NCBI RefSeq assembly: GCF_036409155.1 | Contig: NZ_JAZGLW010000008.1 | Coordinates: forward strand, 1-64,000 | Direction of reading: 5' to 3' | Origin: Mycobacterium sp. 050128 | Lineage (GTDB): Bacteria; Actinomycetota; Actinomycetes; Mycobacteriales; Mycobacteriaceae | Length of the DNA: 64,000 nt | Part shown: positions 9,412 through 18,800 of the stretch, piece after piece | How positions within the stretch are numbered: position 1 is the first letter of the stretch | Layout: the number at the start of each line of letters is the position of its first letter | The notes under the pieces: model-generated | Told to the model about the DNA's origin: nothing | The model's database searches: none | The model's input: the letters and a program-made list of their open reading frames with translations, nothing else | Program-made: the position numbers and the translations under genes

Positions 9412-10866
9412 ATGCACTTGAGCAGGCGAATCCGGTTGCAGCTAGCGATCTTTGGGGTGGTCACGCTGTTGGCTGGGGGACTCATGGCCTTTGGCTACCT
9501 TCGGTTGCCAGGTCTCCTATTCGGAGTCGGGCATTACCAGGTCACTATCAGTTTGCACGAAGCGGCAGGACTTTACAGAAACGCCAACGTCACCTATCGG
9601 GGTGCTCAAGCGGGTCGGGTCGAAGACGTCCGCCTGAGTAACAGCGGCGTCGACGCAGTACTGTCTCTGCAATCAAGCGTCAAGATCCCGGCAGACCTTG
9701 ATGCGCAGATTCACAGCCAAACCGCGGTCGGCGAGTTGTTCGTTGAGCTCGTGCCGCGAACCGGCGACAGTCCACCGCTGAAGAACGGCGACGTGATATC
9801 CGCCGACCGCACCTCAGTCCCCCCCGACATCAACACATTGCTCAGCGCCCTCAACACCGGCCTAAAAGCGATACCGCGCGACAGCCTGAAGACGGTGATC
9901 GACGAGTCATACACCGCTTTCGGCGGTCTTGGCCCCGAGCTCTCACGTCTCACACAGGGAACCACGACCCTGGCCATAGACGCCCGCGACAATCTGCCGG
10001 CCCTTACCACCCTGATCGATCAGTCCAAACCGATCTTGGACACACAAACCGACACATCCAGCTCAATCCAGAGCTGGGCGGCACACGTCGCGCAAATTAC
10101 CGCTCAGCTCCGCGACCAGGACCGAGCGGTCCGCGGCATCCTGGACACGGGCCCGGGAGCTGCGGATGAAGCGCGTCAGTTGTTGGAACGAGTGCGACCG
10201 ACGTTACCCATCGTGCTGACCAATTTGGTCAGCCTGGGTCAAGTGGCGATCACCTACCAACCCAATCTTGAGCAAATCCTTGCTCTGTATCCGAACGAGA
10301 TTGAAGGACTCCAGGGTGCCACACTGGCCAACCGGAACACCAAGCAAGGCTACAAGGGGCTGTTTTTGTCCTTCAACCTGAACTTGAATCTGCCCCCGCC
10401 GTGCCGAACGGGATACTTGCCGGCCCAACAGCAACGCGCTCCCGGCGAGCTGGATTACCCGGATAAGCCGCCCGGCGACTTGTACTGCCGGATACCACAG
10501 GATTCTTCGCTCACAAACGTTCGCGGTGCCCGCAACCTGCCCTGCGAAACGCGACCGGGAAAGCGCGCGCCGACGGTGAAGATGTGCGAGAGCGACGAAA
10601 ACTATGTGCCGCTCAACGACGGCTACAACTGGAAAGGTGACCCGAACGCGACGCTGTCCGGCCAACCGGTTCCACAGCTACCGCCAGGAACATCACCTGC
10701 GCTCCTTGCTCCTGCGGCTCCGCCGATCGCGATCGCCCAGTACGACCCCAGCAACGGAACCTATATCGGACCCGACGGTCAGCAGTACACGCAGGCGAAC
10801 TTGGGCCAAGACGCGACTACGGGGCAAGCCTGGCAGGACATGCTGCTTCCACCGAAAGGACACTGA
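9412..10866 (+). CDS. mceF: MceF, Mce-family protein
   Basis: 484-residue Mce-family protein, the last of the six shaft subunits. It has an N-terminal anchor (about residues 9-30), an MlaD domain (about 38-118), helices, and a C-terminal region with several cysteines (for example around CRTGYLP, LYCRIP, LPCET and VKMCE) before a proline/alanine-rich tail. Such cysteine-bearing tails are usual for MceF. ATG 9412 lies one base after the mceE stop; the next gene starts 4 bases downstream. Confidence 0.92.
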   Translation: MHLSRRIRLQLAIFGVVTLLAGGLMAFGYLRLPGLLFGVGHYQVTISLHEAAGLYRNANVTYRGAQAGRVEDVRLSNSGVDAVLSLQSSVKIPADLDAQIHSQTAVGELFVELVPRTGDSPPLKNGDVISADRTSVPPDINTLLSALNTGLKAIPRDSLKTVIDESYTAFGGLGPELSRLTQGTTTLAIDARDNLPALTTLIDQSKPILDTQTDTSSSIQSWAAHVAQITAQLRDQDRAVRGILDTGPGAADEARQLLERVRPTLPIVLTNLVSLGQVAITYQPNLEQILALYPNEIEGLQGATLANRNTKQGYKGLFLSFNLNLNLPPPCRTGYLPAQQQRAPGELDYPDKPPGDLYCRIPQDSSLTNVRGARNLPCETRPGKRAPTVKMCESDENYVPLNDGYNWKGDPNATLSGQPVPQLPPGTSPALLAPAAPPIAIAQYDPSNGTYIGPDGQQYTQANLGQDATTGQAWQDMLLPPKGH

Positions 10867-10869
10867 ACC

Positions 10870-11547
10870 TTGTCAGACGAAACCGCCAGTAGTACAGAAT
10901 TTTCTAGGCACGACGAGCCCGCGCCGCCGTCGACTGCTCTCGACGACGCCGTAGAGGTTTCGCTGGACACGAGCGCCAATCAATCTGACGTTGACACCGA
11001 CGGAGGTGACTCTAGCGAGGGCGTCGACGACGAACTGGATGAGGTCAATGCAGACACCTCAGCCAAGCCGGTACACCGACTAGCGCTGGTGATGGGGCTG
11101 GTGACGGTCATCGCTATAAGCGCGCTGGCAGGTTGGCTTGGCTACCGAACGTACCAGTCGCACCAAGCCTCCGAACAACGCCACCTGTTTGTGCAGATTG
11201 CCCGCCAAGGCGCGCTGAATCTGACCACGATCAATTGGCAGCATGCCGACGGCGATGTGCAGCGCATCCTCGACTCGGCCACCGGAACCTTCTACGACGA
11301 CTTCTCCAAGCGGTCACAGCCGTTCGTCGATGTAGTTAAGAAAGTGAAATCAAAATCGGTGGGCACCATCACGCAGGCCGGTCTGGAGTCCGAATCCCGT
11401 GACGCGGGCCAGGTGTTGGTCGCTATCAGCGTGAAGACAGCGCTCGCAGATGCGCCAGAACAAAATCCGCGAGCGTGGCGAATGCGAATCACTGTGCGGA
11501 AAGTCGGCAGCGACGTGAAGATCTCTGACGTGGAGTTTGTGATATGA
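10870..11547 (+). CDS. mas: Mce-associated membrane protein
   Basis: 225-residue Mce-associated protein. About 65 acidic, low-complexity residues precede one transmembrane helix (about 75-97), then a periplasmic domain of roughly 125 residues that is similar in layout to VirB8/NTF2-like Mam/Mas proteins. These stabilise Mce complexes (as Mce1/Mce4-associated proteins do). The start is TTG at 10870, close behind mceF. Its stop overlaps the next, paralogous gene by 4 bases. The function is inferred from position and topology. Confidence 0.85.
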   Translation: MSDETASSTEFSRHDEPAPPSTALDDAVEVSLDTSANQSDVDTDGGDSSEGVDDELDEVNADTSAKPVHRLALVMGLVTVIAISALAGWLGYRTYQSHQASEQRHLFVQIARQGALNLTTINWQHADGDVQRILDSATGTFYDDFSKRSQPFVDVVKKVKSKSVGTITQAGLESESRDAGQVLVAISVKTALADAPEQNPRAWRMRITVRKVGSDVKISDVEFVI

Positions 11548-12203
11548 CCAATTCAACGACGGAAGTCGCGTTCGACGACATTGACCACCCGCCGTCCGCC
11601 GAGACCGACAACCAATCCGCATCACCGGCGGAAACTTCGGCCAACTCAACAGGATGCGAGGCCAATGTTGCGCAGGAAAGCACAAGCGCCGACGATAACG
11701 TCTCCACAGGCAGACATACGCGCACGTGGGTTCGGGTCCTCGGATTGTGGATTTTACCGCCTATCGCGCTCCTGCTGGGGCTCGGCGCGGCATACCTGAA
11801 GTATCAAGGAGCGACCGCCAGCGCCGCGGACCGCGCTCGCATCGAAACCGTTCAGGTCGCCACAGAAAGCACCATCACGATGCTTTCATACACTCCTGAC
11901 AAAGCAGACGCTCAGCTCACGGCTGCGCGCGAACGACTGACGGGAACTTTCCGCGATTCATACACAGAACTGACCAAGGAAGTCGTGGTTCCCGGGGCAC
12001 AGCAGAGACACATTTCGGCCGCTGCGAGGGTGCCAGCCGCCGCCTCCGTGTCCGCGAGCTCGAACCATTCCGTTGTCATGGTATTCGTCGACCAGGTCAT
12101 CACTGTAGGAAACGACGCGCCTACAGACACTGCCTCGGTTGTTCAAGTCACCCTCGACAAAATCGGGAACCGTTGGCTAATCTCTGGTTTCGAGCCAAAA
12201 TGA
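11544..12203 (+). CDS. mas: Mce-associated membrane protein
   Basis: 219-residue second Mce-associated protein. It has an acidic/polar N-terminus of about 65 residues, one membrane helix (about 69-90), and a C-terminal domain ending in the pattern VQVTLDKIGNRWLISGF, typical of the NTF2-like domain of Mas proteins. ATG 11544 overlaps the preceding gene's stop, so it is the last gene of the mce operon proper. Confidence 0.85.
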   Translation: MTNSTTEVAFDDIDHPPSAETDNQSASPAETSANSTGCEANVAQESTSADDNVSTGRHTRTWVRVLGLWILPPIALLLGLGAAYLKYQGATASAADRARIETVQVATESTITMLSYTPDKADAQLTAARERLTGTFRDSYTELTKEVVVPGAQQRHISAAARVPAAASVSASSNHSVVMVFVDQVITVGNDAPTDTASVVQVTLDKIGNRWLISGFEPK

Positions 12204-12551
12204 GTCTTAGCCCAACTTCCTTGGTGGCGGGCGCGTCAGCGCCTTTGGCACTCTCGGCGCTGGTAGGCCCATCCGACGGGCGCGCCGACACGGTAACTGT
12301 ATGGCCATCGTCACTGCCTGGCCGGATTACAACGTCCCTAATGCTGACGATGCGGTCCAGCACGTGCAGGGAATCTACGAGAAGATCCGCTTCGGACGTG
12401 CCTACGCACAATCCGTCAGCAGTATCGAGGCAGACTCCGGCATCTCTGACGAACGCCGGGCGTCATGCTCGATCCCTCAACCGTTGGACCAACTGTGTTC
12501 CGGGCGTCTCTGGCGGCTGCAGAATCGCAGCGGGAGAACAAGGGTAAAGAA
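12204..12551 (+). other. gap after mce operon, possible broken secreted gene
   Basis: This stretch has no intact gene. One frame begins with a signal-peptide-like run (VAGASAPLALSALVGP), and a second frame downstream continues with a protein-like segment (AWPDYNVPNADDAVQHVQGIY, near 12311-12375). That pattern would fit a small secreted protein broken by a frameshift, but I do not recognise the family. No clear terminator hairpin is visible. Confidence 0.25.
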
Positions 12552-13196
12552 TTGAAGACTAACATGCTGTATCCTCCGGTGACCCTGACTGCACTGGCCT
12601 CCATGGCTATCGGCGGGGTGCTCGGCACGCCCGCCGCACATGGCGACAACAAGCGACTCAACGACGGTGTCGTGGCCAACATCTATACCATTCAGCATCA
12701 AGCAGGCTGCGCCAACGACGTAAAGATCAGCCCTCAGCTGCAGCTAGCGGCTCAACGGCACGCACTCGATGTGCTGAACAACCGCAACCTTGATAGCGAC
12801 ATCGGGACGGACGGGTCAACACCTCAGGATCGCGCCACGGCGGCCGGATTTCACGGCAAGGTAGCCGAAACCGTGGCGATCAATCCCGCCCTGGCGATCA
12901 ATGGCATTGAGATCCTGGACCAGTGGTATTACAACCCGGCCGACCGCGCCATCATGTCCGACTGCGCCAACAGCCAAATCGGGGTGTGGTCGGAAAACAG
13001 TCTGAATCGCACCGTGGTAGTGGCCGTTTACGGGCAACCACAACTACCAGCCGACACTCGCACAGGTGCAGGGGAAAACATTCCGATCGACCCGAGCCCC
13101 GATTATGACGCCAGCGACGAGATCGAGTTCGGCATCAACTGGTTGCCCTGGATCCTAAGGGGGGTGTATCCGCCGCCCGCCTATCCGCCGCAATAG
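12552..13196 (+). CDS. secreted CAP-domain protein
   Basis: 214-residue exported protein. An N-terminal signal peptide (about residues 1-30, ending near AAHG) precedes a CAP (SCP/PR-1-like) domain with the pattern VVANIYTIQHQAGC, then RHALDVLNNRNL, DGSTPQDRATAAGF and a KVAE segment. CAP proteins of mycobacteria are small secreted proteins, often of unknown role and in some cases lipid-binding. I prefer TTG 12552, preceded by AAGGGTAAAG, because it adds a lysine to the n-region; ATG 12564 and an in-frame upstream ATG at 12465 are alternatives. It lies downstream of mce in the same direction and may be exported with it. Confidence 0.72.
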   Translation: MKTNMLYPPVTLTALASMAIGGVLGTPAAHGDNKRLNDGVVANIYTIQHQAGCANDVKISPQLQLAAQRHALDVLNNRNLDSDIGTDGSTPQDRATAAGFHGKVAETVAINPALAINGIEILDQWYYNPADRAIMSDCANSQIGVWSENSLNRTVVVAVYGQPQLPADTRTGAGENIPIDPSPDYDASDEIEFGINWLPWILRGVYPPPAYPPQ

Positions 13197-14434
13197 GCGA
13201 TTGTACGTCAATCAATACAGACTGGGCTCGAATTTACCTTTCGGCCCTGCTTCGCTCGCCTCCATGCAGCAGACCCGAGGCCTCGCGCCACGATAGGCGT
13301 GCCCACAGCAGACCAATCGAAGAAGGCTTCACGCCAGATTTCTCCACACGTAACCGTGCGACCGTTGGGCATGGTAGTTGGTCGATTCGACCCCCCGATC
13401 GACTGCATCCCCGAATCTGGGAACAGTGCAGGGCCTCAAAACAGCCGGCAGTCTCAACCAAAACATGGAGCGGCTACACCAAATACTGGGAGCTTCGCAT
13501 CGCATCGCCAGGCGACTCCGCAGTTCGACCACGTCCCTGTCGCTGAGATCAGCCGTACCAACATGCCACAGCTCGTTGACGTTCCCACCGTTGGTCCTTT
13601 CTCCACACGCCGGTTTCTTCGCTCAGTCTTAGAGATGGCCCGCGAGGACGGCCGCATCCACACACTCGTCCCGGCCGGATCTGATTAATCGCCGACGGAT
13701 AGCCCGTATCGGTTTCGCGACATCTCAACAGTGCGCTTGAGCTGCATCAAGGCATGTTTGATCGGCGGGTGGGGAACCAGCCGGGTTACGAAACCTCAGC
13801 CGCGAACACAGCTATTTGCCGCCCAACGGGAACATACTCAATCAGCCGCTTAACGATTGCGCGACTGATCCATGCGTCCTCGCTCGGTTCTCTCCAACCA
13901 GTGCAAACCGCAACAATCACGGCGCGTTTGTCGGCGGCGGCTGAAAATTGACCCCTGGCGGCGCCGGGGTCAGAATTCACGTGCCGCCGACACGCGTTGA
14001 CCATCCAGCACAGCGCCGTACACGAACATGTCTCTGGGATGGGCGGCCGACCTAATCGCTATCGCCGCGACTTAGCTATCCCTGTGCTCGCACTACCTCG
14101 AAATCATGGACATCCTCCGTTATCCATGAACAATGTCGCTCATCCTCGAGACGCCCGCCATAGTGGGCGCTCCCTGGCTAATGGCGAATCGTCGGCCAGA
14201 GTATGGGGATAACAGGGAGTGTTCCGAGGCGACACTTCGAGTCAGCGCCTAGGCCGGGCTTTTTGGCGCGCTGAGCCTTCGCGGCACACAACCCGTCGAC
14301 TTTCTGTTCGGGTCACCAACGGCCGGATGCCGCAACTACTTGCCCACCGCGACACCGGAGCAAGGCGCGCGGGTTGCGCACCGATTGCTTGTCGGTACGG
14401 CGTGCGATGCTGATGCTTCAACGGAGGAGGCAAT
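13197..14434. other. gene-poor stretch, possible insertion-element scars
   Basis: About 1.2 kb without a gene I can support. Short open frames on both strands lack recognisable domains or good ribosome sites. Near 13949-13972 an inverted repeat TGACCCC...GGGGTCA resembles the ends of IS21-type elements, which may mark an excised or decayed insertion. At 14119-14129 the 11-mer GTTATCCATGA recurs just before the recombinase gene (18772-18782). The remaining sequence shows nothing. Confidence 0.4.
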
Positions 14435-14830
14435 GTGTGGGATGACGCCGACCGCGACCTCGAATACGAGCGCGCCCGACAAGCCCTCAGCCAGCTGCTC
14501 AGCGCGCGCGATGAACAGAACGCCGCCGCCCTGGTCGCGGTGTCGGCGTATCGCGATGAGTACGTCGACGGCCTTGACGGCGGCCAGTACGAAGCCATCC
14601 TGGCCGTTCCGCCGGAGCTCTACGATCACGCGCGCGGCGAGTTTCGCGAGGTCATCGACTCCGCCTGCGCGGATATCATCGGCCCGGACCATTACGCAGG
14701 GTTGCGGATTTCCGTGCGACGACCGCCTTACGACCCGGACTGGGTTGCCAAGGTTGTTGGGGCGCTGAGCCCGCGGTGGGTTCCGTCCGAGCGGGCAGGC
14801 GGGCCGTCACTGGATCAACAAGGGGCCTAA
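14435..14830 (+). CDS. hypothetical protein next to Gabija genes
   Basis: 131-residue acidic protein of no recognised family. The start is GTG 14435, 4 bases after a strong GGAGGAGG. It begins with a charged helical region (DDADRDLEYERARQALSQL) and then a compact region with tryptophans near the end. No signal peptide or membrane segment is visible. It ends 69 bases before the Gabija nuclease and reads in the same direction, so it could belong to the same transcription unit. It might be an accessory protein or unrelated cargo. Confidence 0.6.
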   Translation: MWDDADRDLEYERARQALSQLLSARDEQNAAALVAVSAYRDEYVDGLDGGQYEAILAVPPELYDHARGEFREVIDSACADIIGPDHYAGLRISVRRPPYDPDWVAKVVGALSPRWVPSERAGGPSLDQQGA

Positions 14831-14899
14831 CCTGCCGGACTGCGACACGCGTTCGGTCGCAGCAAGTCGTGGACGATGGTTGCTGTGTTGCGGTAAAGA

Positions 14900-16618
14900 A
14901 TGTCTATGCGCATCCAGCGGTTACGTGTCCGAAATTTCCGAAACCTCGCCGACATCGATCTTCAGCTCGATCCCGGTTCGGTGATCGTCGGTGAGAACCG
15001 TTCGGGCAAGTCTAATCTCATTCATGCGCTTCGCCTCGTGCTGGACACGTCGCTGTCGATCGCTGACCGCCAGCTTGATCGCGATGACTTCTGGGATGGA
15101 CTCAACGACGGATCGGAGGACTGGGATCCGCTTGCTGACGGGCACGTCATCGAGGTAGCGATCGACATCGTCGGTTTCGCCGACAACCCACGCGTGCTGG
15201 CCGCGCTAGCCGATGCCCTGCTGGCCGAGGATCCGCCGCGGGCGCGGATGACGTATCGGTTCGGGCCGGTCGACATGGGCGATGATGCGATCCCGGTCGC
15301 CTCCCGATATCAGGGCCGAGTGTATGGCGGAGACAACTACACCCGCGACATCTCGACCTCGGTGCGCCGACAACTGCACTTTCATCTGCTGCCAGCCCTC
15401 CGTGATGTAGAAAGCGAGATCGCACGCTGGCGCGGCTCCCCGCTGCGCGAGCTCCTGGAACGCGTCGCGCGGGAGGTTCCCGAGGTAGATCTCACTCGGG
15501 TGCGCGAGGCGATGCGCTCAACCAACGATCGGGTCAACGACCTCGACCAGATCAGAGATCTCAGCGGGCGCATCACGACTCGTGTGACCGAGATGGTTGG
15601 GCCGTACCAATCCGTCGACACCGACCTCGCCGTTGCCCCCGATGATCCGATGCGGCTGATCCGCAGCATGCGGATCTTCGTTGACGGGCCGGTCCGGCGC
15701 CGGTTGTCCAGCGCGAGTCTCGGCACGTTGAACATCATCTATCTGGCGTTGCTTGATCTTGGTCTGCAAGACCGGTTGTTCGAGCAAACCATCGCCCACA
15801 CCCTAGTGGCCATCGAGGAGCCCGAAGCTCACCTGCACCCTCACTTGCAACGCGTCATCTTTCGTCAAGTCCTGGCCGAGGCCAATGACGAACGCACCGT
15901 CACCGTGACCACGCAGTCGCCGCACATCGTCAGTGTTACCGAGCCGAGAAAGCTCATCATGCTGCGATCGGTCGACGGGCAGACCAAAGCCAGCGCCGCT
16001 GCTGGCGCCGAGTTGAATAGCAGTGAGTGGAACGACATCGCCCGTTATCTTGATGCCACCCGCGCCGAAATCGTATTCGCGCGAAAGGTGTTGCTGGTCG
16101 AGGGATTTGCCGAACAGGTGCTCGTCCCGATCATGGCCGCCCAGCTGGGAATGAATCTCGACAAGCTGGGCATCTCAGTCTGCGCCATCCACGGCACGCA
16201 TTTCGGATCGTATGTGCAGTTCTGTGCAGCGTTGTCGATCCCGTGGGCGGTGCTCACTGACGCTGACGGGACATCGCAGGGCGACAAGCGCGCCGGCCAG
16301 CTGATCGCCGCGCTCGGGCTGGCTGGCACGCCGGCATCGCACGGATGCTTTGTGGGACAAACCACCTTCGAATACGACCTGGTGACATCCGAACCCCTTA
16401 ATGTCGCGGCCGCGTTCGATGCCTTATCCGAACTATCGGCCGCACCGTCGAAAACAGTGATCGCGGGATGGGGCGGTCACGTGCCGGACCAGGACACGTT
16501 TCTGCGGGCGGTCAAGAACGCCGGCGGAAAAGGCCGCTACGCTCAGCGGCTGGCGGAATCCACGATTCACCCGCCGCAATATGTGGCAGAGGCGCTGCGG
16601 TATATGGCGGAGAACTAG
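14900..16618 (+). CDS. gajA: GajA-like OLD-family ATPase/TOPRIM nuclease
   Basis: 572-residue protein with an ABC-type ATPase domain (Walker A GENRSGKSN, K37; signature-like LSSASLGTLN; Walker B IEEPEAHLHPH near residue 305) followed by a C-terminal TOPRIM domain. In the TOPRIM domain VEGFAEQ (Glu near 400) and DADGT (near 453) are the metal-binding acids. This is the OLD nuclease layout, and the length matches GajA of Gabija defence systems (about 580). Immediately downstream, with no spacer, is a UvrD-like helicase, the GajB position. Gabija senses phage-induced nucleotide depletion and nicks DNA; that role is inferred from the family. Other OLD-helicase pairs exist, so the Gabija subtype should be held loosely. 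Confidence 0.88.
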   Translation: MSMRIQRLRVRNFRNLADIDLQLDPGSVIVGENRSGKSNLIHALRLVLDTSLSIADRQLDRDDFWDGLNDGSEDWDPLADGHVIEVAIDIVGFADNPRVLAALADALLAEDPPRARMTYRFGPVDMGDDAIPVASRYQGRVYGGDNYTRDISTSVRRQLHFHLLPALRDVESEIARWRGSPLRELLERVAREVPEVDLTRVREAMRSTNDRVNDLDQIRDLSGRITTRVTEMVGPYQSVDTDLAVAPDDPMRLIRSMRIFVDGPVRRRLSSASLGTLNIIYLALLDLGLQDRLFEQTIAHTLVAIEEPEAHLHPHLQRVIFRQVLAEANDERTVTVTTQSPHIVSVTEPRKLIMLRSVDGQTKASAAAGAELNSSEWNDIARYLDATRAEIVFARKVLLVEGFAEQVLVPIMAAQLGMNLDKLGISVCAIHGTHFGSYVQFCAALSIPWAVLTDADGTSQGDKRAGQLIAALGLAGTPASHGCFVGQTTFEYDLVTSEPLNVAAAFDALSELSAAPSKTVIAGWGGHVPDQDTFLRAVKNAGGKGRYAQRLAESTIHPPQYVAEALRYMAEN

Positions 16619-18400
16619 ATGGCCTCGTTGTCGGAGTCGATCGCGCGGCTGCGCACCAACGACAAGCAGTGGCAGGCATTCGGCACCCAGGGCCATTGTG
16701 TGGTGATCGCACCACCGGGCAGCGGCAAAACCGAAGTCCTGACAACACGATTGGCCTTCGATTTACTGCACCACACTCCCCAGCCATGCGGTGCGGCCTG
16801 CATCACGCTGACTGTCGCTGCGGCAGAACAACTGCGCACCCGAGTGCACGATTTACACAGTTTCCGTCGGCCGAACATCTTTATCGGCACCGTGCACAGT
16901 TTCCTGCTCAATGAGATCGTCATACCATTCGCCCCGCTGGCCGGCAGAGACGACCTGGACACCATCACGATCGTCGGACAGGGCCAGGCCAAGGCAATGC
17001 TCGAAAGCATTGTTTACGACGTCTACGGCCCTACGGCCGACATCTGGAACGTCCCCTCGACGGTCGAGATCAACCGCCGACGCATGGCCACCGACGAGCA
17101 GTGGGCCCGTCACGACCCGCGGATGAAGATGATCGCCGACAGGTATGTGGCCCAACTGCACGCCGAGGACCTGATCGACTTTACCGAGCTGGTCGCGCTG
17201 GCCATCGACCTGACCGAGCGCACCGACGTTGTCCGAAAAGCCTTGACCGCCAAATACCCCCGCCTCTACGTCGATGAATACCAGGACCTCGAGCCCGGCC
17301 TTGACCACGTTGTGCGAGCGCTGTGTCTAGACCCTGGTGCCGCAAGTCAACTGTTCGCCGTCGGCGACCCCGACCAGGCGATCTACGGATTCACTGGCAC
17401 CATGCCCGAACTGCTCGAGCGCTTGGCCACCCATCCCCTGGTCACGCCGGTCGTCCTGGAAACGAATTATCGGTGCGGACGCCAGATCATCGCCATGGCC
17501 CAAGCGTTCAAGGAAAGCGCAGCGGTCGTCAGCGGCCACCGTGCCGGCGGCACGGTCAACACATTGTTCTGCCCCAACGGATTCTCTCAACAATGCACCG
17601 ATGCTGCCCAGTGGATCGTTGACGCCCGCGACCGCTACCCGTTGCACGAGATCGCGGTGCTCTGCCCGACCAACGAACAGTGCGAACAGGCCGCCGACAC
17701 CCTGCGGCAAGCCGGCATACCAGCGTTATACCGCAGCAACGACGACTACCGACCCACCCGGGTGACATTGTTCATCGAAGCCTGCGCGGCTTGGTGCTGT
17801 TTCGGCAAGGAGACCAGCCATTATCGATTAGCTGACCTGCTGCGCACGTGGCGGTACATGTTGGGCGATCAGTGGACCGCGCAAGCCGATGCGACGCTGG
17901 TCGCGGTCTTGCTTGAACAGGCGCGCGTAGCGGCGTCGACATCGGCGCTCGACTTCGTCGAGGCCCTCAACAGCGCCGGAATGCAATCGGCACTGACCCG
18001 TCCGGCGATGGCGATTGACGAGCTCGAGATACCCAAGCTGCTAATGGTCTTCGGCGGTGATGCCAACGGAGCTTCTCCGCTGACGGACCTTGCCGAGCGG
18101 GCGCGCCTGACCGATCGGGTGGAAGTCCGCACGATGGTCACTGGCAAAGGACTGGAATACGATGCGATCGTTGTGCTCGGGCTCGACGAGGACCGAGTGC
18201 CCCATTTCGCAGCCGACAAAAGCTCCAGCCAAATGCGTGAGGAGCGGCGAAAGTTCTACGTTACGTTGACCCGCGCTCGAGACGAACTTCTGCTGGTGTA
18301 CTCCGGGTTTGTCGAGTGGAAGTCCGGCAAGACCAACTACTCGGGACCCAGCCGCTTCCTCGACGAGCTGGGCCTCACCGACCGCACCGACTACTGGTAA
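16619..18400 (+). CDS. gajB: GajB-like UvrD/PcrA superfamily 1 helicase
   Basis: 593-residue superfamily 1A helicase. Motifs in order are Walker A APPGSGKTE (K37), Walker B VDEYQDLEPG (about 218-225), motif III GDPDQAIYGF, motif IV around ETNYRCG, motif V TMVTGKGLEYDAIVVLGLDED, and motif VI FYVTLTRARDEL. It begins directly after the stop of the OLD nuclease gene, so translation is coupled. GajB is usually about 500 residues; this one is longer but has the same layout. As GajB it would form the supercomplex with GajA and sense DNA ends. The key catalytic residues are intact. Confidence 0.88.
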   Translation: MASLSESIARLRTNDKQWQAFGTQGHCVVIAPPGSGKTEVLTTRLAFDLLHHTPQPCGAACITLTVAAAEQLRTRVHDLHSFRRPNIFIGTVHSFLLNEIVIPFAPLAGRDDLDTITIVGQGQAKAMLESIVYDVYGPTADIWNVPSTVEINRRRMATDEQWARHDPRMKMIADRYVAQLHAEDLIDFTELVALAIDLTERTDVVRKALTAKYPRLYVDEYQDLEPGLDHVVRALCLDPGAASQLFAVGDPDQAIYGFTGTMPELLERLATHPLVTPVVLETNYRCGRQIIAMAQAFKESAAVVSGHRAGGTVNTLFCPNGFSQQCTDAAQWIVDARDRYPLHEIAVLCPTNEQCEQAADTLRQAGIPALYRSNDDYRPTRVTLFIEACAAWCCFGKETSHYRLADLLRTWRYMLGDQWTAQADATLVAVLLEQARVAASTSALDFVEALNSAGMQSALTRPAMAIDELEIPKLLMVFGGDANGASPLTDLAERARLTDRVEVRTMVTGKGLEYDAIVVLGLDEDRVPHFAADKSSSQMREERRKFYVTLTRARDELLLVYSGFVEWKSGKTNYSGPSRFLDELGLTDRTDYW

Positions 18401-18800
18401 CGACGCCGCGACCATACTCCGTTTGCATCTGCGCAACATCCGCCTCGCACAGCGCTTTCGGATGCGTGTCTGGTCTGCACAGGATGACGCTGGCTCGCCC
18501 CAAACCGCCTGGCGGACATCATTTGTGAGTATCAGCTCCGAAGCTCACCGTCGCGTCGCTAGCCCGTTTGTCCGGCGTTGTTTTCTCGTTGTTTCCGAGA
18601 CGCGGCCAGTTCGCGTAGGGATATTCGGTGACTCGAACAAACTATCCATGGGCCGGGGCACGGTTGTGGATAACCGTTGTGATCCATCGGGATGCGTCTA
18701 TGCCTCCGCTCCCCCCGCGCCGTCGTTAGCAATGGCGCGACACGCTGGGGGGCAGTTCATGCATAACTGCTGTTATCCATGATTGTGCGACCATTGCACC
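18401..18800. other. intergenic stretch before recombinase gene
   Basis: 400 bases without a supported gene. It contains imperfect repeats built on TATCCATG (near 18643-18650 and 18774-18781) and a TTGTGGATAACCGTTGTG block (18665-18682). Such clustered short repeats beside a recombinase gene may be arm-type or core attachment sites, but this is not shown. Confidence 0.35.
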
